64,000 nt of DNA. Source: Scleromitrula shiraiana (lineage: Eukaryota; Ascomycota; Leotiomycetes; Helotiales; Sclerotiniaceae). The notes beneath the pieces are model-generated. The model was given only the letters and a program-made list of their open reading frames with translations, had not been told where the DNA came from and ran no database searches. This document shows positions 34,080 through 45,647 of this stretch, piece by piece (the first letter of the stretch is position 1; each line of letters begins with the position of its first letter). Where the stretch lies: positions 1,240,001-1,304,000 of the forward strand of contig JABELC010000013.1 in assembly GCA_028455995.1 (NCBI GenBank), in the 5' to 3' direction. Made by a program: the position numbers and the translations under genes.

Positions 34080-35430
34080 CATTCTCCCCAAACATTCGTC
34101 CTCCACATTCCCACCTTCCGCCCCTCCTCGACAAATCCCCTCATACCTCTCTCATTCATCCAAACCCTCACTATCAAGTTCTTCAAATAGAATTCAACCG
34201 TAGACCAAACCAGCAATCATCTTTCTCTAGAGTCTAAACTCATCGTACTCATCATCCTGCACCTCCAGATCCAAGAATCTTCTCATACTTTCCTCCTCCC
34301 CACCTGCATTTCTATTCTCCACCTTCGCAAATAAATATGGATCGCAAAATACGAATAAAACACATAGAAGTTAAAGATTATCTTTCGGTAGGACGGCTTG
34401 AATTCAGACGATAAAAGGTATATCGATTTATGATTTCTATAGTCGTGATGAACGTTAATTCGTTAACTGGGTGAACAAACATCTCGATCAAACAAAAATA
34501 GCAATAGGAGTTAAAAAACGCGAGTTAAGATTTTTATATCCGAGATAAAAGGGACGACGGTGAGATGTTTAGTCGGATGTGAATATTTGAAATCCTGTGG
34601 TGTCTGGTGGGGGATACGAGGTGGTCGATTAGTAGGTATGGTATCATCTGAGAGAATAGTAAATAGACTTGGATTGTCTGTTATGCGATGCGACTATTTT
34701 CTTCCATAGCACAGGATATTGGGATTTTTGGTTTGAAAAAAAAAAGCACCTCGGAACCATTTCTTTGAAGGATTCGCGTGGGAGTTGGGCTTGAAATGTG
34801 AGTTCTTCTGAGCCGGGATTGTTCTACGTGTAGTGCAGTACGCGTAATGCGCAAGTTCTCTTCCTTGACGTATGATTCCCACGCCCGTGAATTTATACAA
34901 CATGTCAGCGTCGGTAAGTAGACGGTATTCAGAAAACGATGCATCAATATTCGTGCCAGCACTCGTATTGCGAAGGCAATTGGTCCCCAGCGCCCTTCTA
35001 GGTGTGTGTTTGAGGAGAGCCATGCGGTAGGGAAAAGTGCATAGATGGTCGCTGCGGTGAATTTACGATATATTACTCAATATGGTGCGATTGTAAGATG
35101 TTGGGGAATCCTGTGGACGGGATCATGTAGTTCTACATTTCTCGTTGGGATTCTCAATATCATATGATCGCCGGATAAATCATATGCGATTTGTTTAGGC
35201 ATATCAATGTATTCTCCCTGGATTAGTTCGGTTCAACTTGAAGTCTATTGTATAGATATTTCAAAGCTTCGGCGAGGGATAGATAAAATGCCGAAGAATC
35301 TTCAAGTAATCTTTCCCCATTAATCGATTTATCATTCAAATTATTTCTACAACAAAATCCCATCATAAGTCTATGTATAAGTATACAAGTTATCTGATAT
35401 GCAATCTCTCGCATTCCACTAGTCCCCATA
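34080..35430 (-). pseudogene. Decayed third copy of the TPR-DUF4470 gene (C-terminal part)
   Basis: Fragments in different minus-strand frames line up in order with the C-terminal halves of copies A and B. Near 35240-35310: SSAFYLSLAEALKYL (A: AEPFFRAASEALNSL). Near 35150-35225, after a stop and frame change: EYIDMPKQIAY (A: DYVDLAEKLRF). Near 34690-35060: HLCTFPYRMALLK and NCLRNTSAG (A: HLITFLHVLPLLK and NCLRNATAF), behind an acceptor-like CAG. Near 34230-34345: CDPYLF...MRRFLD (A: WDPDLS...VRKMLD). At 34103-34165: VWMNERGMRGF (A: LWMDQGFVNGM). Stops and frame changes separate these blocks, and the TPR and DUF4470 part is missing. It starts almost at the stop codon of copy B. Confidence 0.75.
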
Positions 35431-35435
35431 ATCTC

Positions 35436-38400
35436 TTACCCACTATTCCACATCTCCCCTCTAATCACATTCCCATTCTCCCCCAATTGAACAGCTACAC
35501 CCCGACCAGTAATCGTCTCCCAGGTGTCTATTCTCCATAATCCCATCATCCATTCTCGCTTTTCTTTTTGGTTTTTACCTCCAATCGTATTACCCAGAGA
35601 ACTCTGCGCTCTATATTCAATACCGCCTTCGCCCCGCAGAGAATGCTTAACTTCCTGCTCCGCATCCTCCATTAATCTCTTCTCCTTATTTCCGTCTTCT
35701 TCTTCGCCTTCGCCTTCGCCTTCTTCCTCTTCTTCCTCTTCCTCAACCACATCTTCCTCCTCAACCACATCCTCCTCCCCCAAAAATCCCCCATCCATCC
35801 AAACCTCCACCAACCCCCTCCCCCCATCAACCACGATCCCATTCCAAACCACCAGTCCCTCCCCCCTAAACCTCCCAATCTCCATTTCTATTCCCATCCC
35901 CATCCCCATCCCCATCCCATCTTTTTCCCGTCCACCCTTCCCCCTCCCCACCACCTCATCCCCACTCCCATCCAAAAAACCCCTCAAATCATCATAAAAC
36001 CTCTCTACCATCCTCTCTCCAAATTTTCTCAGCAGCCCTTTATCCCAAAACACCAGTACCAATCTACAAGAATCTTGGTTCAACGACGTGGATATTGGGC
36101 GCGGGATGCGGATATGGAGTGTATATTTATAAACCCCTCCCCCATTACCATTACCATTACCAATACCTTTACCTCTACTTCCATCTCCCCCTCCCAACCC
36201 CCCTCCCAACCCCCCCACAATCCCCAACGCCTCGCAAGAAAACGGCAACAGCGGTCCAAAAATCACAGTAAGCATACTCAACTCGCTCAAAAACGGCGCC
36301 ACACAAATCCACCTCCTCGGATAAATCCTCCTGGCATCCGCGACCCTAGTCGGCGATGTCCTCGGCGGACGCGCAGTCGTGATTATCGAGTTTTGGAGAA
36401 TGCATGAGAGCATTTTCGCTATCCAATGCGCGGGGTATCCGAGCGCGACGAGTCTTTCTATCAGGTTGAAGAGGATGCTTGGGGTGTGTGGGGAGAGGAT
36501 CGTAGGTCGGGATGAGGATGATGAGGAGGATGAGGATGAGGAGGAGGATGAGGAGGGGGAGGGAGAGGGATAGGGAAGCACGATGCGGAAAAAGAGAGAG
36601 TAGAACCAGGTTTCGAATGCGTGGCGCGGGTAGAGTGTTTCGTATTTGAAGGGGAGGGGGAGCGTGGTCTGGGTGTAGGATTTATAGGGTTGCATTGCGG
36701 GGGGGAGGGAGGAGAAGGGGAGCGCGAAGGGATTTGTAGCTTGGTTTTTCCCTGGACCTGTACCTCTACCTCTACCTCTACCTGTACCTGTGCCTGTGTC
36801 TGGATTTGTATTTTGATTGTGATTGAAATGGATATGTGCATTTGCAAGTGTCTGAGGAGGAGCACTAATACCGGTTAATTGCAGCAACATTTGGACATCG
36901 GTGATACATTGGTATTCGGCGAGGAAGGACTCGAGAGTTGGGAAGATGCTGGGGTTTAGGTGGCAGGCGGTGAGGATTGTGCTGGTGGGGAGGGGTTTGA
37001 GGAGAGGGGGGTAGTAGAGGAAGGTGGAGAGGTGGCCGTTTGTGCGGTCACTTTTTAGATGGATTAGTTAGGTTGGTTGGCTAGTTGAATGAGTGGTTTG
37101 ATGAGAATGATGGTTAGGCTGTCATGGAATGGAATAGGTTACTTACGGAAGATTACTCAGATGAATACGATCAAATTTCGTAGGAAACTCTTTAGGTCTC
37201 ACATACCCATAATCCCCAGCATCAACAGATGAATTCCGCGCATCCCCATCTCCATCTCCATCTCCATCTCCATGTCCATCTCCATCCCAATACCAACCCC
37301 CAGACAACCTCCCCGCAACATCCACAACATCCCCAACAACAGCCTCCACCCCAAACTTCCCATGAAACACAAGCCACCCCACCGACGCCCCCACGTCCCT
37401 CAAAAACGGAACCACATAATCCCACAACCGCGTCGGCCCCTCCCCGGGCTGCGTCCTCGTGCCCCTAAAATCACCCGCCGCATCAAACGGATCATAGCCC
37501 AGCAAACACTCACACCCATGCTTCTCCGTATCCCCATGACTCCATCCATCAAACCACTCTGTATCATGATGCACGAGCGTAACATTAAAGTTCCATTCGC
37601 GCCGGAGATGGAGTATAAACACATCCGCGTTTTCTCTAGGCATAGCGTGGTATCGTTCGAGCAGTGCGAGGAGATGCGCATCGTGTTTTCGCAGGTAGGA
37701 GTTTGGAGGAAGCAGGAGACTCGTGTGTGTGAAGATATCATATTCGACCCGCAGACAAGGAACCGCAGTGAGATCTCCATGGTCATATCGTTTCCGCGCA
37801 CCCGATGCCGGCGATCCGAATTGTCGGATCGTCGCTTCGATAACTTGCGCCTTGCTAGGTACATGCAAGGCGTCTTCTTTCCAGCCCTCCAGAACGCGTA
37901 TGTAGAGATCCCAGTCCGCTTTATGCAGATACATCCACTGTAGCGGTTGGAAACCCGCTTTTAGCGCCGAGAGAGCCTGCTCGATCACACGCTGTAGATG
38001 CTCAAATGCAGCCCGCGGCATCATGACACCCACGTAGACGAAAAATAGCGTGGTTAGCACGTCCTCCCTCTGTGCAGCATCCGTGTCCGTGTCCGTGTCC
38101 GGTTCTAGAAGCCCGGCAAGCTCGTCAAATAACATGAAGAGCACTAGATCCCTCACAATCACACATTTATCCACATCAACCATCGTAAAATGAAACCGTT
38201 TGGTCGCCACTAAATTAGTCCCTACATCATTTTCCACAATCCCGATAATAGTGCGAAGCAGATGTCTCGCATCGCCGATCCCACCAAACAGGAACGAGAT
38301 ATCTTGTTCCCCGTCGCCAAGTTTAGAGATCGAAGAGTCGAATATACTCGTTGCTTCTTCATGCCCTATGGGGTGATATCTAGAGTATCGTTGACTATTT

Positions 38401-38994
38401 TGAGATATTAGAATATATATAAGAATCATCAAAGAAAGTATAAAAACAAGGATAAAAAGAAGAGTGGGAAATCTTACACACTCCCCCTATACCTCGGCAC
38501 CCGCACCACGCTTCGTCTCGTCCTCCTCTTCTCCTGCTCATCAAGCCCCGGCATAAACATCTTCGCCTTTGCAATCCTCTCCTGAATCCTCTCAATCATC
38601 ATGCCATGTCCATCTCCATCTTCACCCGCATCCCCACCCGCATCCCCACCCCGTCCCAACATCCCCAAAAGCTCCATCCCCGCATCAACACAAACGGCAT
38701 ACCTCCCCATCTTACCCCACGCCCACGCTATATTCTCAAATGCGGCATAGCTCTGCGGTGCCAGTTTGATGGCCGCTTTGTACTGCTCGATTGCTGTGGA
38801 GTTGGAAATGGATTTTTGGTTAGTTGGTTTCTTGCGGGGTGTATGGGTTGGGGGAGTGTCTTGATCTTGATCTTGATCTCGATAATGAATGAATAAACCA
38901 TACCACCAACAAAATCCCCGCATTTAAACATACCATTTCCCCTTCCCACAAGCACAGTAGCATATTTCGCCTGACGCAATTGCGTAGACGACAT
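35436..38994 (-). CDS. TPR and DUF4470 protein, copy B (1089 aa)
   Basis: Four exons: 38994-38904, 38793-38478, 38394-37147 and 37050-35436. The introns are 110, 83 and 96 nt with phases 1, 2, 2, at exactly the same protein positions as in copy A. TPR region: AIEQYKAAIKLAPQSYAAFE and IAWAWGKMGRYA. DUF4470 is recognised by FLFGGIGDARHLLRTII about residues 169-185. From PRY to GIGDARH the two copies align without gaps (48 residues). The C-terminal part is swollen by simple runs absent from copy A: poly-Ser about 24 long, Glu runs, GM dipeptides and GDGDGD near the exon 3 end, coded by hexanucleotide repeats. Long plus-strand frames opposite it are shadows. Function unknown, as for copy A. Confidence 0.85.
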
Positions 38995-39546
38995 GATGAT
39001 CGATGCCAAGTATTAGCGGGGAACGACGAGAGGGTGTATGTTGATATTTTTCGAGGAGGTAGAAATAGATTGTGCGTTATAGAATATGGGGATATGGAAA
39101 GAATGTGTACGAATGGAGGAAGATGGTAAATTTTAGGGGTTTGGGTGTTCAAATAGATGGATGGATGAGATGGAAGGGGTTTTATGGGTTTTTGGAGGAT
39201 ACGGCAGATATGGAATAGTGTTGGATGAGTGTGTTGTTTGCAAGTTGTTAAGCTAGAGAAGAGTTAATATGTTGCAAAGGAAGGGGGATGATAGATAGAT
39301 AGGTATTTCTACTATGATTCTTTTTGTTGTGTGGGTTGCGTTTAGAGACAATATGATATCAATTCATGTCATATTCAAGCAAACAAGAGCAAACAAGAGC
39401 AAACAAAGCATTGCTCTTTACAAACCCAACCCTCAAACCTTTCTCCATCTCCTTTTTTTCACATTATCCATTTCCTCTATAAACTCCAAAACCCAAAACC
39501 CAAAAGAAACCATGCAGCTCTCAACTCCCTCTTTCTCTCTTTTGTC
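38995..39546. other. Intergenic, promoter of DUF4470 copy B
   Basis: Upstream of copy B and downstream of the phosphoesterase stop. A short GAGCAAACAA triplicate lies near 39379-39405. No gene supported. Confidence 0.5.
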
Positions 39547-40951
39547 CTATTCCCAAACTACCAAATCCAAATCCACCACAATCGGCTGATTAAACCTCTT
39601 CCCTCCCACATGCGGCCAACTCCCACCCATGATCGCCGCATTAACCACCACCGTCTCTTTTCTCCCCCTCCTCCCTTCCAACGCTTCGAGATCTCCACGA
39701 ATCGAGCCTGGTTCACCACCCTGTCCTCTCGTCGGCTCCATCTTCTCGCTCGGGATCGCGAGGAGTGTTTTTGCTATATTTGAGATTGCTGGTTTGGTCA
39801 TGCGGTTTTTTCTCTTTTCTTTCCCTTTCTCTTTCCCCTTCTTTTTCTTAACCTGGATTTCGACTTCGGGTTCTGGTGATAGGGGCAGGGTAAACGAAGT
39901 CGATACAACAGGTATCATCTCCCTTAACCCCTCAACAACCCCCCTATCCCCGTCCCCGCCCACACCCCCATCATTCTCAAACCCCCACTGCCTCTCCCCC
40001 CTCCCACTCAAACTAACCACCGACAACTTTCTCGACCCCAAATCCCCTCCCGGATCCACCCACCTCGTCACGCTCTTTTCTTTATATCTATTATTCGACG
40101 ATTCCAAATCCCACGTCACCTTCTCCGCCCCCCTCCCTTCATGCACATGTCCACAGACGGCCAGTCTAGGACGCACTCGCCACAGCGCTTGTCGCAAATA
40201 CTCACAGCCTTCTGCCACCCGCTTGCTGGATTCGTCGAGGTGATATTTGGGCGGTGTGTGCGTTAGCACGATGTCGATGTCGAGGGGGATATCGTCCCAT
40301 TTGTGCGCGGCTTCGGAGGGGGAATAGCCGAATGCCCAGAGGCCTTTTGTGGGGGAGTAGGGGGAACCGAAGATGGTGAAGGTTGTGTGGGGGCCGGTGG
40401 GGGAGGAGAGGTTTATTTGGGCGGATTCATGGTTGAGGTAGAGGATTGAGGGGGAATTGGTGAGGAGTGATTGACATTTGAGGGGGTCTTGAGGGTTTTG
40501 GTTGTGGAAGTAAAGGCCGTGTTGGGTGTAGAAGTTGGTGTCGAGGGTTATGTCGTGGTTTCCTTTGGGGTTGTTAACTCTTGATTTTCTTCCCTTATCT
40601 TTAGAGGGGATTCCAGTAAAATAAAATGCCTGATTTATTTCATTCGATGTATTAAATACACATACCAGCAATAACAATCTTGGCCTCAAAATCCGCATCC
40701 TCAATCCACCTGAGCGTTTTCTCCAATTCGGAAAACGTCCCTTGATTGGTCAAATCACCTGCATGTATTAAGACGTCACCTTTTGGTAGTTTGAACGAAC
40801 CATGAGGAGTGGAGTTATGCGTGTCAGATATGCAGACGATTCGAGTTTTGCGTGTGAGTGGAGTTGAGGGTTTTGATGATTGGAAGTTGGAGGGGGAATG
40901 GGAGGATGGTTGTGGAGGGGATGAGGGGAGAGATTCTGAATTTAGGGACAT
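39547..40951 (-). CDS. Calcineurin-like metallophosphoesterase
   Basis: Metal-dependent phosphoesterase of the calcineurin-like superfamily, closest in layout to the MPPED-type proteins. Two exons, 40951-40666 and 40562-39547, around a 103-nt phase-1 intron (GTATGT...AAAG). Predicted length is 433 aa. Metal-binding motifs appear in order: CISDTHN, HAGDLTNQG, GNHD (assembled exactly across the intron), VLTHTPPKYH and CGHVHEGRG. FTIFGSPYSP and WAFGYS are typical of this subfamily. A Ser/Pro-rich N-terminal 35 residues precede the domain. A basic KKKKGKEKGKEKRK segment near residue 340 could be a nuclear signal. Substrate unknown. Confidence 0.9.
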
Positions 40952-42345
40952 TTGAGAAAGGGTGGATTATTTTTATTGGCACTGGTATGTATTGTAGTTT
41001 TCATTGTGATGATATGATATGGTATGATATGATATGATGATCATGATGGGATGTTGTATTGGTTTATCTTATTTAAGTATTTTGGTAGATTTTTATGGAT
41101 TTATTACTCGAGTACTTCATAAACAGATAACATTGGAAGGGACGAACGGTAAGGCTTAAGTTGAGGCTTTCGGCTTATATTTCCATTTTTTTGCCTCTTC
41201 CCCATAGTACAAAAAAAGAGGTTTTGTTGCGAGATTAGTACTTCAAGTTAATTCTTGTTTTTCACTTTAAAATAAAACTTATTACTATATTAATATTTTA
41301 ATGAAATTTTAATATATTTTAAAATAATTTATTAATCAGAATTTAATAAATACTAGATTTTATTTTAGTTTGTTGTCTTTACGAGATAAATTATCAAATT
41401 AACAGAAAAGAGGTTAGTAATGGTAGACCTCAGGTAAAAAGGTAAAGATTATTATTGGTCAAAATATATTTTATATGGGGTAGTATATCGAAGGGTCTAG
41501 ATAAACTGACCCAATATTTTGAAACAAACAAGAAACGAAATAATGAAGTCATTGGCTTAAAAAAGAGTTTACTACAGATAAGACATGGCAAACAAACAAG
41601 GCTGAAATAAAGGAGAAGGTTTCGAACTAGAAGAAGGGAGAATGTCGACGGTTAGATAGAGTATGTACTTAGGTATATTATTATCATATTACTCTATATG
41701 CAAATAAACCATAAACCATAAATTATAACTTGAAACCATAAACCATGAATATCAAAAAGTATATCCTCATTTTCTATTTTCCATTGAAGAATACAAAAAT
41801 AAGTAAATTGAATTGTAACGATCAATGATCAAGAATAATGATCAATAATAATGTTCAAATCTTAGAACTTAAAGCAAAGAAGAATAAGAAAGTTATTTTA
41901 ATGCAAATAAACTACTAGTACTCCACTTAGAACTATATGCCACCTATGAAATTCAGTTTTCTTGCTTCTTACTCCACCTGTTTAATTTACTATTAAATTT
42001 CAATTCATCCAATTATATTTGATATTTTGATATTTAAGAAAGAATATATATCAGACGACGACGATGATGATGATGAGGTTGGGGAACTATAATGCAATAC
42101 AGTATAGTACAGTACATTGGCAGGATAGTATTTAAAAGTTCATTTATTGTTCTCTGTATTAGCTTCCTAATCAATAACAATAGGAATAATAGAAAGTAAT
42201 ATCTATTATACTAGTAGTACTCTTTTTCATTATATATATTTTATTTAAAACTGTATTTATTAAAGAAATCAATAAATGTTCTTTATAACTATATAATAAT
42301 AATAATAAGTCTCCAACATTTACCTCTTTTATTATGAAGATTGTC

Positions 42346-42384
<39 letters not shown>

Positions 42385-43515
42385 GTAATTCTCTCCAGTG
42401 CTCGAGTACTCACCGAGTAATGTACTATCTCACTTCAATTTCTCACCGCACGTACTACAATACCAAATGCACGTCCTCATTTGACTTTCTTTTTTTTTCT
42501 ATGTATGTAGTATGTATATATGTATGTATGTATGTATGTACTATGTATGTATATATATATATATATAGTACAAATTGATAAGATTCATTAATAATAATAA
42601 AAAAACTCTCCCCTATTATTTATTATTATTATTACTGTCTACTAGCTCGTTTTCAATTCATTCCATCAAATAAATCAAAAAGATTTTATTATTATTATTT
42701 AAAACTTTCTAATACTTTTTTTTCAATCTACCTACTAGTATCTAAAACCATTCTATCATCCAAATCATCCAATTCATCCAATTCATCCAAATCACCCTTT
42801 TCGAGAAATTTACCATATTTGGAATCGTCATTAATCTAAGGAAAACAACATTTACTGTCCAAATATACAATACGAATCAACAAGGAGAGGAGAGGAAGCT
42901 TATTAATAAGATAAATTCAATCTCGAAATTCCAATTCCAATTGTTGGATCTTGAATATTTGATAAATTATTATTATTATTATTATATATCTTCTTCTTGT
43001 CCTTCTTCTTCTTGCAAAATACAATAACAGAATTAATGTTGAAGAAAGAGAAGAAGATATTTATGTTAGATTGACTGCGACTGCGACTGCGACTGCGACC
43101 TTGCGATCTGCAACATTCTGGAACCCAAATAAAAAGAAGAAAGATAGATATCTTTTTCAATCTTTCAATCTTTCAATCTTTCAATCCTTCCATCTTTTAT
43201 TAATCTTTCAATCTTTTGATCTTTCACATCTTTCCATCTCTTAGGTTGAAAAGGAAGAAAAATCAATTTTTAATTCACTTCTTTTTATTATAATTATTAT
43301 TATTCTTATTATTCTTATTATTATTCTTCTTCTTCTACTTTATCTTTTTCTTTTTTGGAATTCTAGATTGAGAAAGATCGTAAGGATCAAAAGGGTCAAC
43401 AAAAGGTCATACATACAAAAAGGGTTGAAGGGTCATAATTTTCCTCTTCCTCTTCCTCTTTAATAAATGAGAGAGATTGATTGGAGAACTTGAGATTAAA
43501 AAAAGAAGAAGAAGA
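40952..43515. other. Gene-poor AT-rich region with microsatellites
   Basis: Divergent promoter region between the phosphoesterase and the CaaX protein. Strongly AT-rich with TAA, TATG and CTT/CTG-type runs. The 85-codon minus frame at 42903-43160 is built on simple repeats. The final 250 bp is pyrimidine-rich and purine-rich leader sequence. No gene or RNA recognised. Confidence 0.5.
42346..42384. repeat. (TAA)n microsatellite
   Basis: Thirteen uninterrupted copies of TAA; a shorter ATA run lies 45 bp upstream. Confidence 0.95.
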
Positions 43516-45647
43516 ATGGCTACTGCTGCTGCTGTTACTACTACGGCGCAAGCACAATCCTTGACTTCATTAACACCACCAAATAGTTCTCATGGTCAGG
43601 ATTCTTGGAATTATTCTGTACCAGCTCAAGTTGAAGTAAGCGATTTCCATTTCCCATCCTAGTTTATTAATGTTACTACGAATATTACTATTATTATTAT
43701 TATTATTATTACTATTATTATTATTATTATTATTACTATTATTATTATTATTATTATTACTACTACTACTACTACTGTCATTATTACTACTCGTGGATCA
43801 TTATTTACTACTACCAAACACCCAGTTCAGACCCCCAAGGTGCCATGACATGGAAACCTAAAAAAAACTTCCCCCAAATTCATTAAATTTATTACCATAC
43901 ATGTACATACATACTAACTATTAGTTTTCAGCCTTCTTCACTATCTACCGCAGATCATCATCATCATCATCATAGTCGAAGAACTTCACAATTCGAATCG
44001 AATGGATACAATTTTCGTCCAAGTACAGATACCTTCGGTCCTCCTCCTATTGAATCTACTGGTCATTTAACTCCTGCTCGCATAAATGCTTTAACTCGAC
44101 AAGATAGTAATATCAGCGATTCAGGTAGTGCTACCGATAGTTTATTGGATCTCTATGGAAATAACAAATTTCTCAACAATAATATGGGTTCTGCCGAGGT
44201 GAAAGCTTTTAATGGCGATAATTCCGAGAATGATGATCCAGAACATTCGAGGTGGATTCATAGAGATAAATTGGCTAAGATTGAGAGTGAGGAATTACAA
44301 GCTGCTGGAATAATTTTACCACGACCAAGGACGGGAAGCAAATCAAGTCGACGATCGCATAGTAGGGATCAATGGACGAACGAAGGAAAAAAGAGGCAGA
44401 AGATTGGAGGGTTTTCAGCTGAGGAGGATGATGATAATGATGTGCGACCTGATTGGGGGGATTTGCGATTACCTGAAGAAGCTCGAGAGGATAATGGAAA
44501 CTTGAGAGATTTTGGTGGGGGTGCGAAAGGTATATCTAGGATTCCAGTAGCGAAGACGAGCCCTTTACCAATACCGATTGATTACCTCGAACGCGATACA
44601 CCTATACCTCGTAAACCTAGTGGAGGATGGTATGATGAAGATTCATCATTTTCTAAAGCAAGAGGTCGAAGTCATAGTATTAAGAGTTCTCTTGTACTAG
44701 ATGATACATCATCTATACCGAATCCTACTCCAGCATCAGCACCCACACCATCTCCCGTTTCCGCTCCCGCTCCAGCTCCAGCTCGAAGGTCCCCAACAGA
44801 AAGATCACCAATTAAGAAATCCGCGACAGAACCCTCACCCGTCAAGAAACCACCTAAAAGAAAAGGATCAGTTGGAGCCAATGCCGCCCTCCCATCCGAT
44901 AAACCCAACAGTCGTCAAACCTCCGCACAAAGACATAAAGCTAAAACCCCCTCAACATCCGATACGCGACCCAAAACTCGTTCGGGAGATTTAATGACAT
45001 CGAGTAACAAACGTCCTGAAGGTGATCCACCATGGTTAGCATCAATGTATAAACCCGACCCCCGATTACCACCAGATCAACAAGTCATCCCTACCCATGC
45101 CAAGCGATTACAACAAGAACAATGGGAACGAGAAGGGAAATTCGGAAATGTATATGACACAGAATTTCGACCTTTAATTCAAGAGGAGTTCCGTCCAAGA
45201 CCTAATTCTCAAATCTTTCCTCCTCCTGAATCCCAAACTCCAACTCCTGAACCAGAAGACAATCCTACACCACCACCTCAATCTTCAAATACGGAGAAAA
45301 ATCAAAAAGAAGAAAGAGGAGAATGGCCCCTTTCATCCGATATCAACCCTGCACCCTCATCCCCCGTATCACCAATTACACCCATCACGCCCAAATCGCC
45401 GACACTCAGTGCGGGCGGCCGATCGTTCCAGAATGGAGGGTATAGTACTATGCCGAAGATTGCGGCGGGAGTGGGTATGGGGACGGGGAAACCACAGGGG
45501 GTTAATATTCCGGATCCGCCGCGGAGACAGAAGGAGAAGTTGGAGAGTGGGAGTGGGAGTGGGGGTGGGAGTGGGAAGAAGGAGGTTATTAGGGTGGAGG
45601 ATGGGGGGGATAGTGGGAAGAAGGGGTGTGGGTGTGTTGTTATGTAG
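43516..45647 (+). CDS. Low-complexity fungal protein with C-terminal CaaX box (611 aa)
   Basis: Exon 1 is 43516-43635 and exon 2 is 43932-45647. The intron is 296 nt (GTAAGC...TTTTCAG, phase 0) and contains a long TTA microsatellite. The ATG chosen follows an A/G-rich leader and begins MATAAAVTTT. Exon 2 opens with a His run and reads SRWIHRDKLAKIESEELQA and GIILPRPRTGSKSSRR, a charged block that looks conserved. It continues with Pro/Ser/Ala-rich repeats, DPPWLASMYKPDPRLPPDQQ, and a Gly/Ser-rich tail. The last residues are GCGCVVM, a textbook CaaX motif (C-V-V-M, predicted farnesylation) with an extra cysteine two residues upstream that could be palmitoylated. Likely a peripheral membrane protein; family name not recalled. 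Confidence 0.8.
43679..43785. repeat. (TTA)n microsatellite inside an intron
   Basis: About 30 trinucleotide units, mostly TTA with interspersed CTA, within the single intron of the CaaX protein gene. The poly-Leu frame across it is spurious. Confidence 0.9.

Noticed and set aside
35524..35997. 157-codon plus-strand frame opposite DUF4470 copy B
   Set aside because: Ser/Pro-rich product is the reverse complement of Glu/Gly/Met repeats; copy B has conserved exons here.
37272..37943. 223-codon plus-strand frame opposite exon 3 of copy B
   Set aside because: Shadow of the DUF4470 exon, which has clear homology with copy A.
39629..40243. 204-codon plus-strand frame opposite the phosphoesterase
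   Set aside because: The minus strand carries all calcineurin-type metal motifs; the plus frame has none.
43670..43861. Poly-Leu frame
   Set aside because: Translation of a TTA microsatellite lying in an intron.
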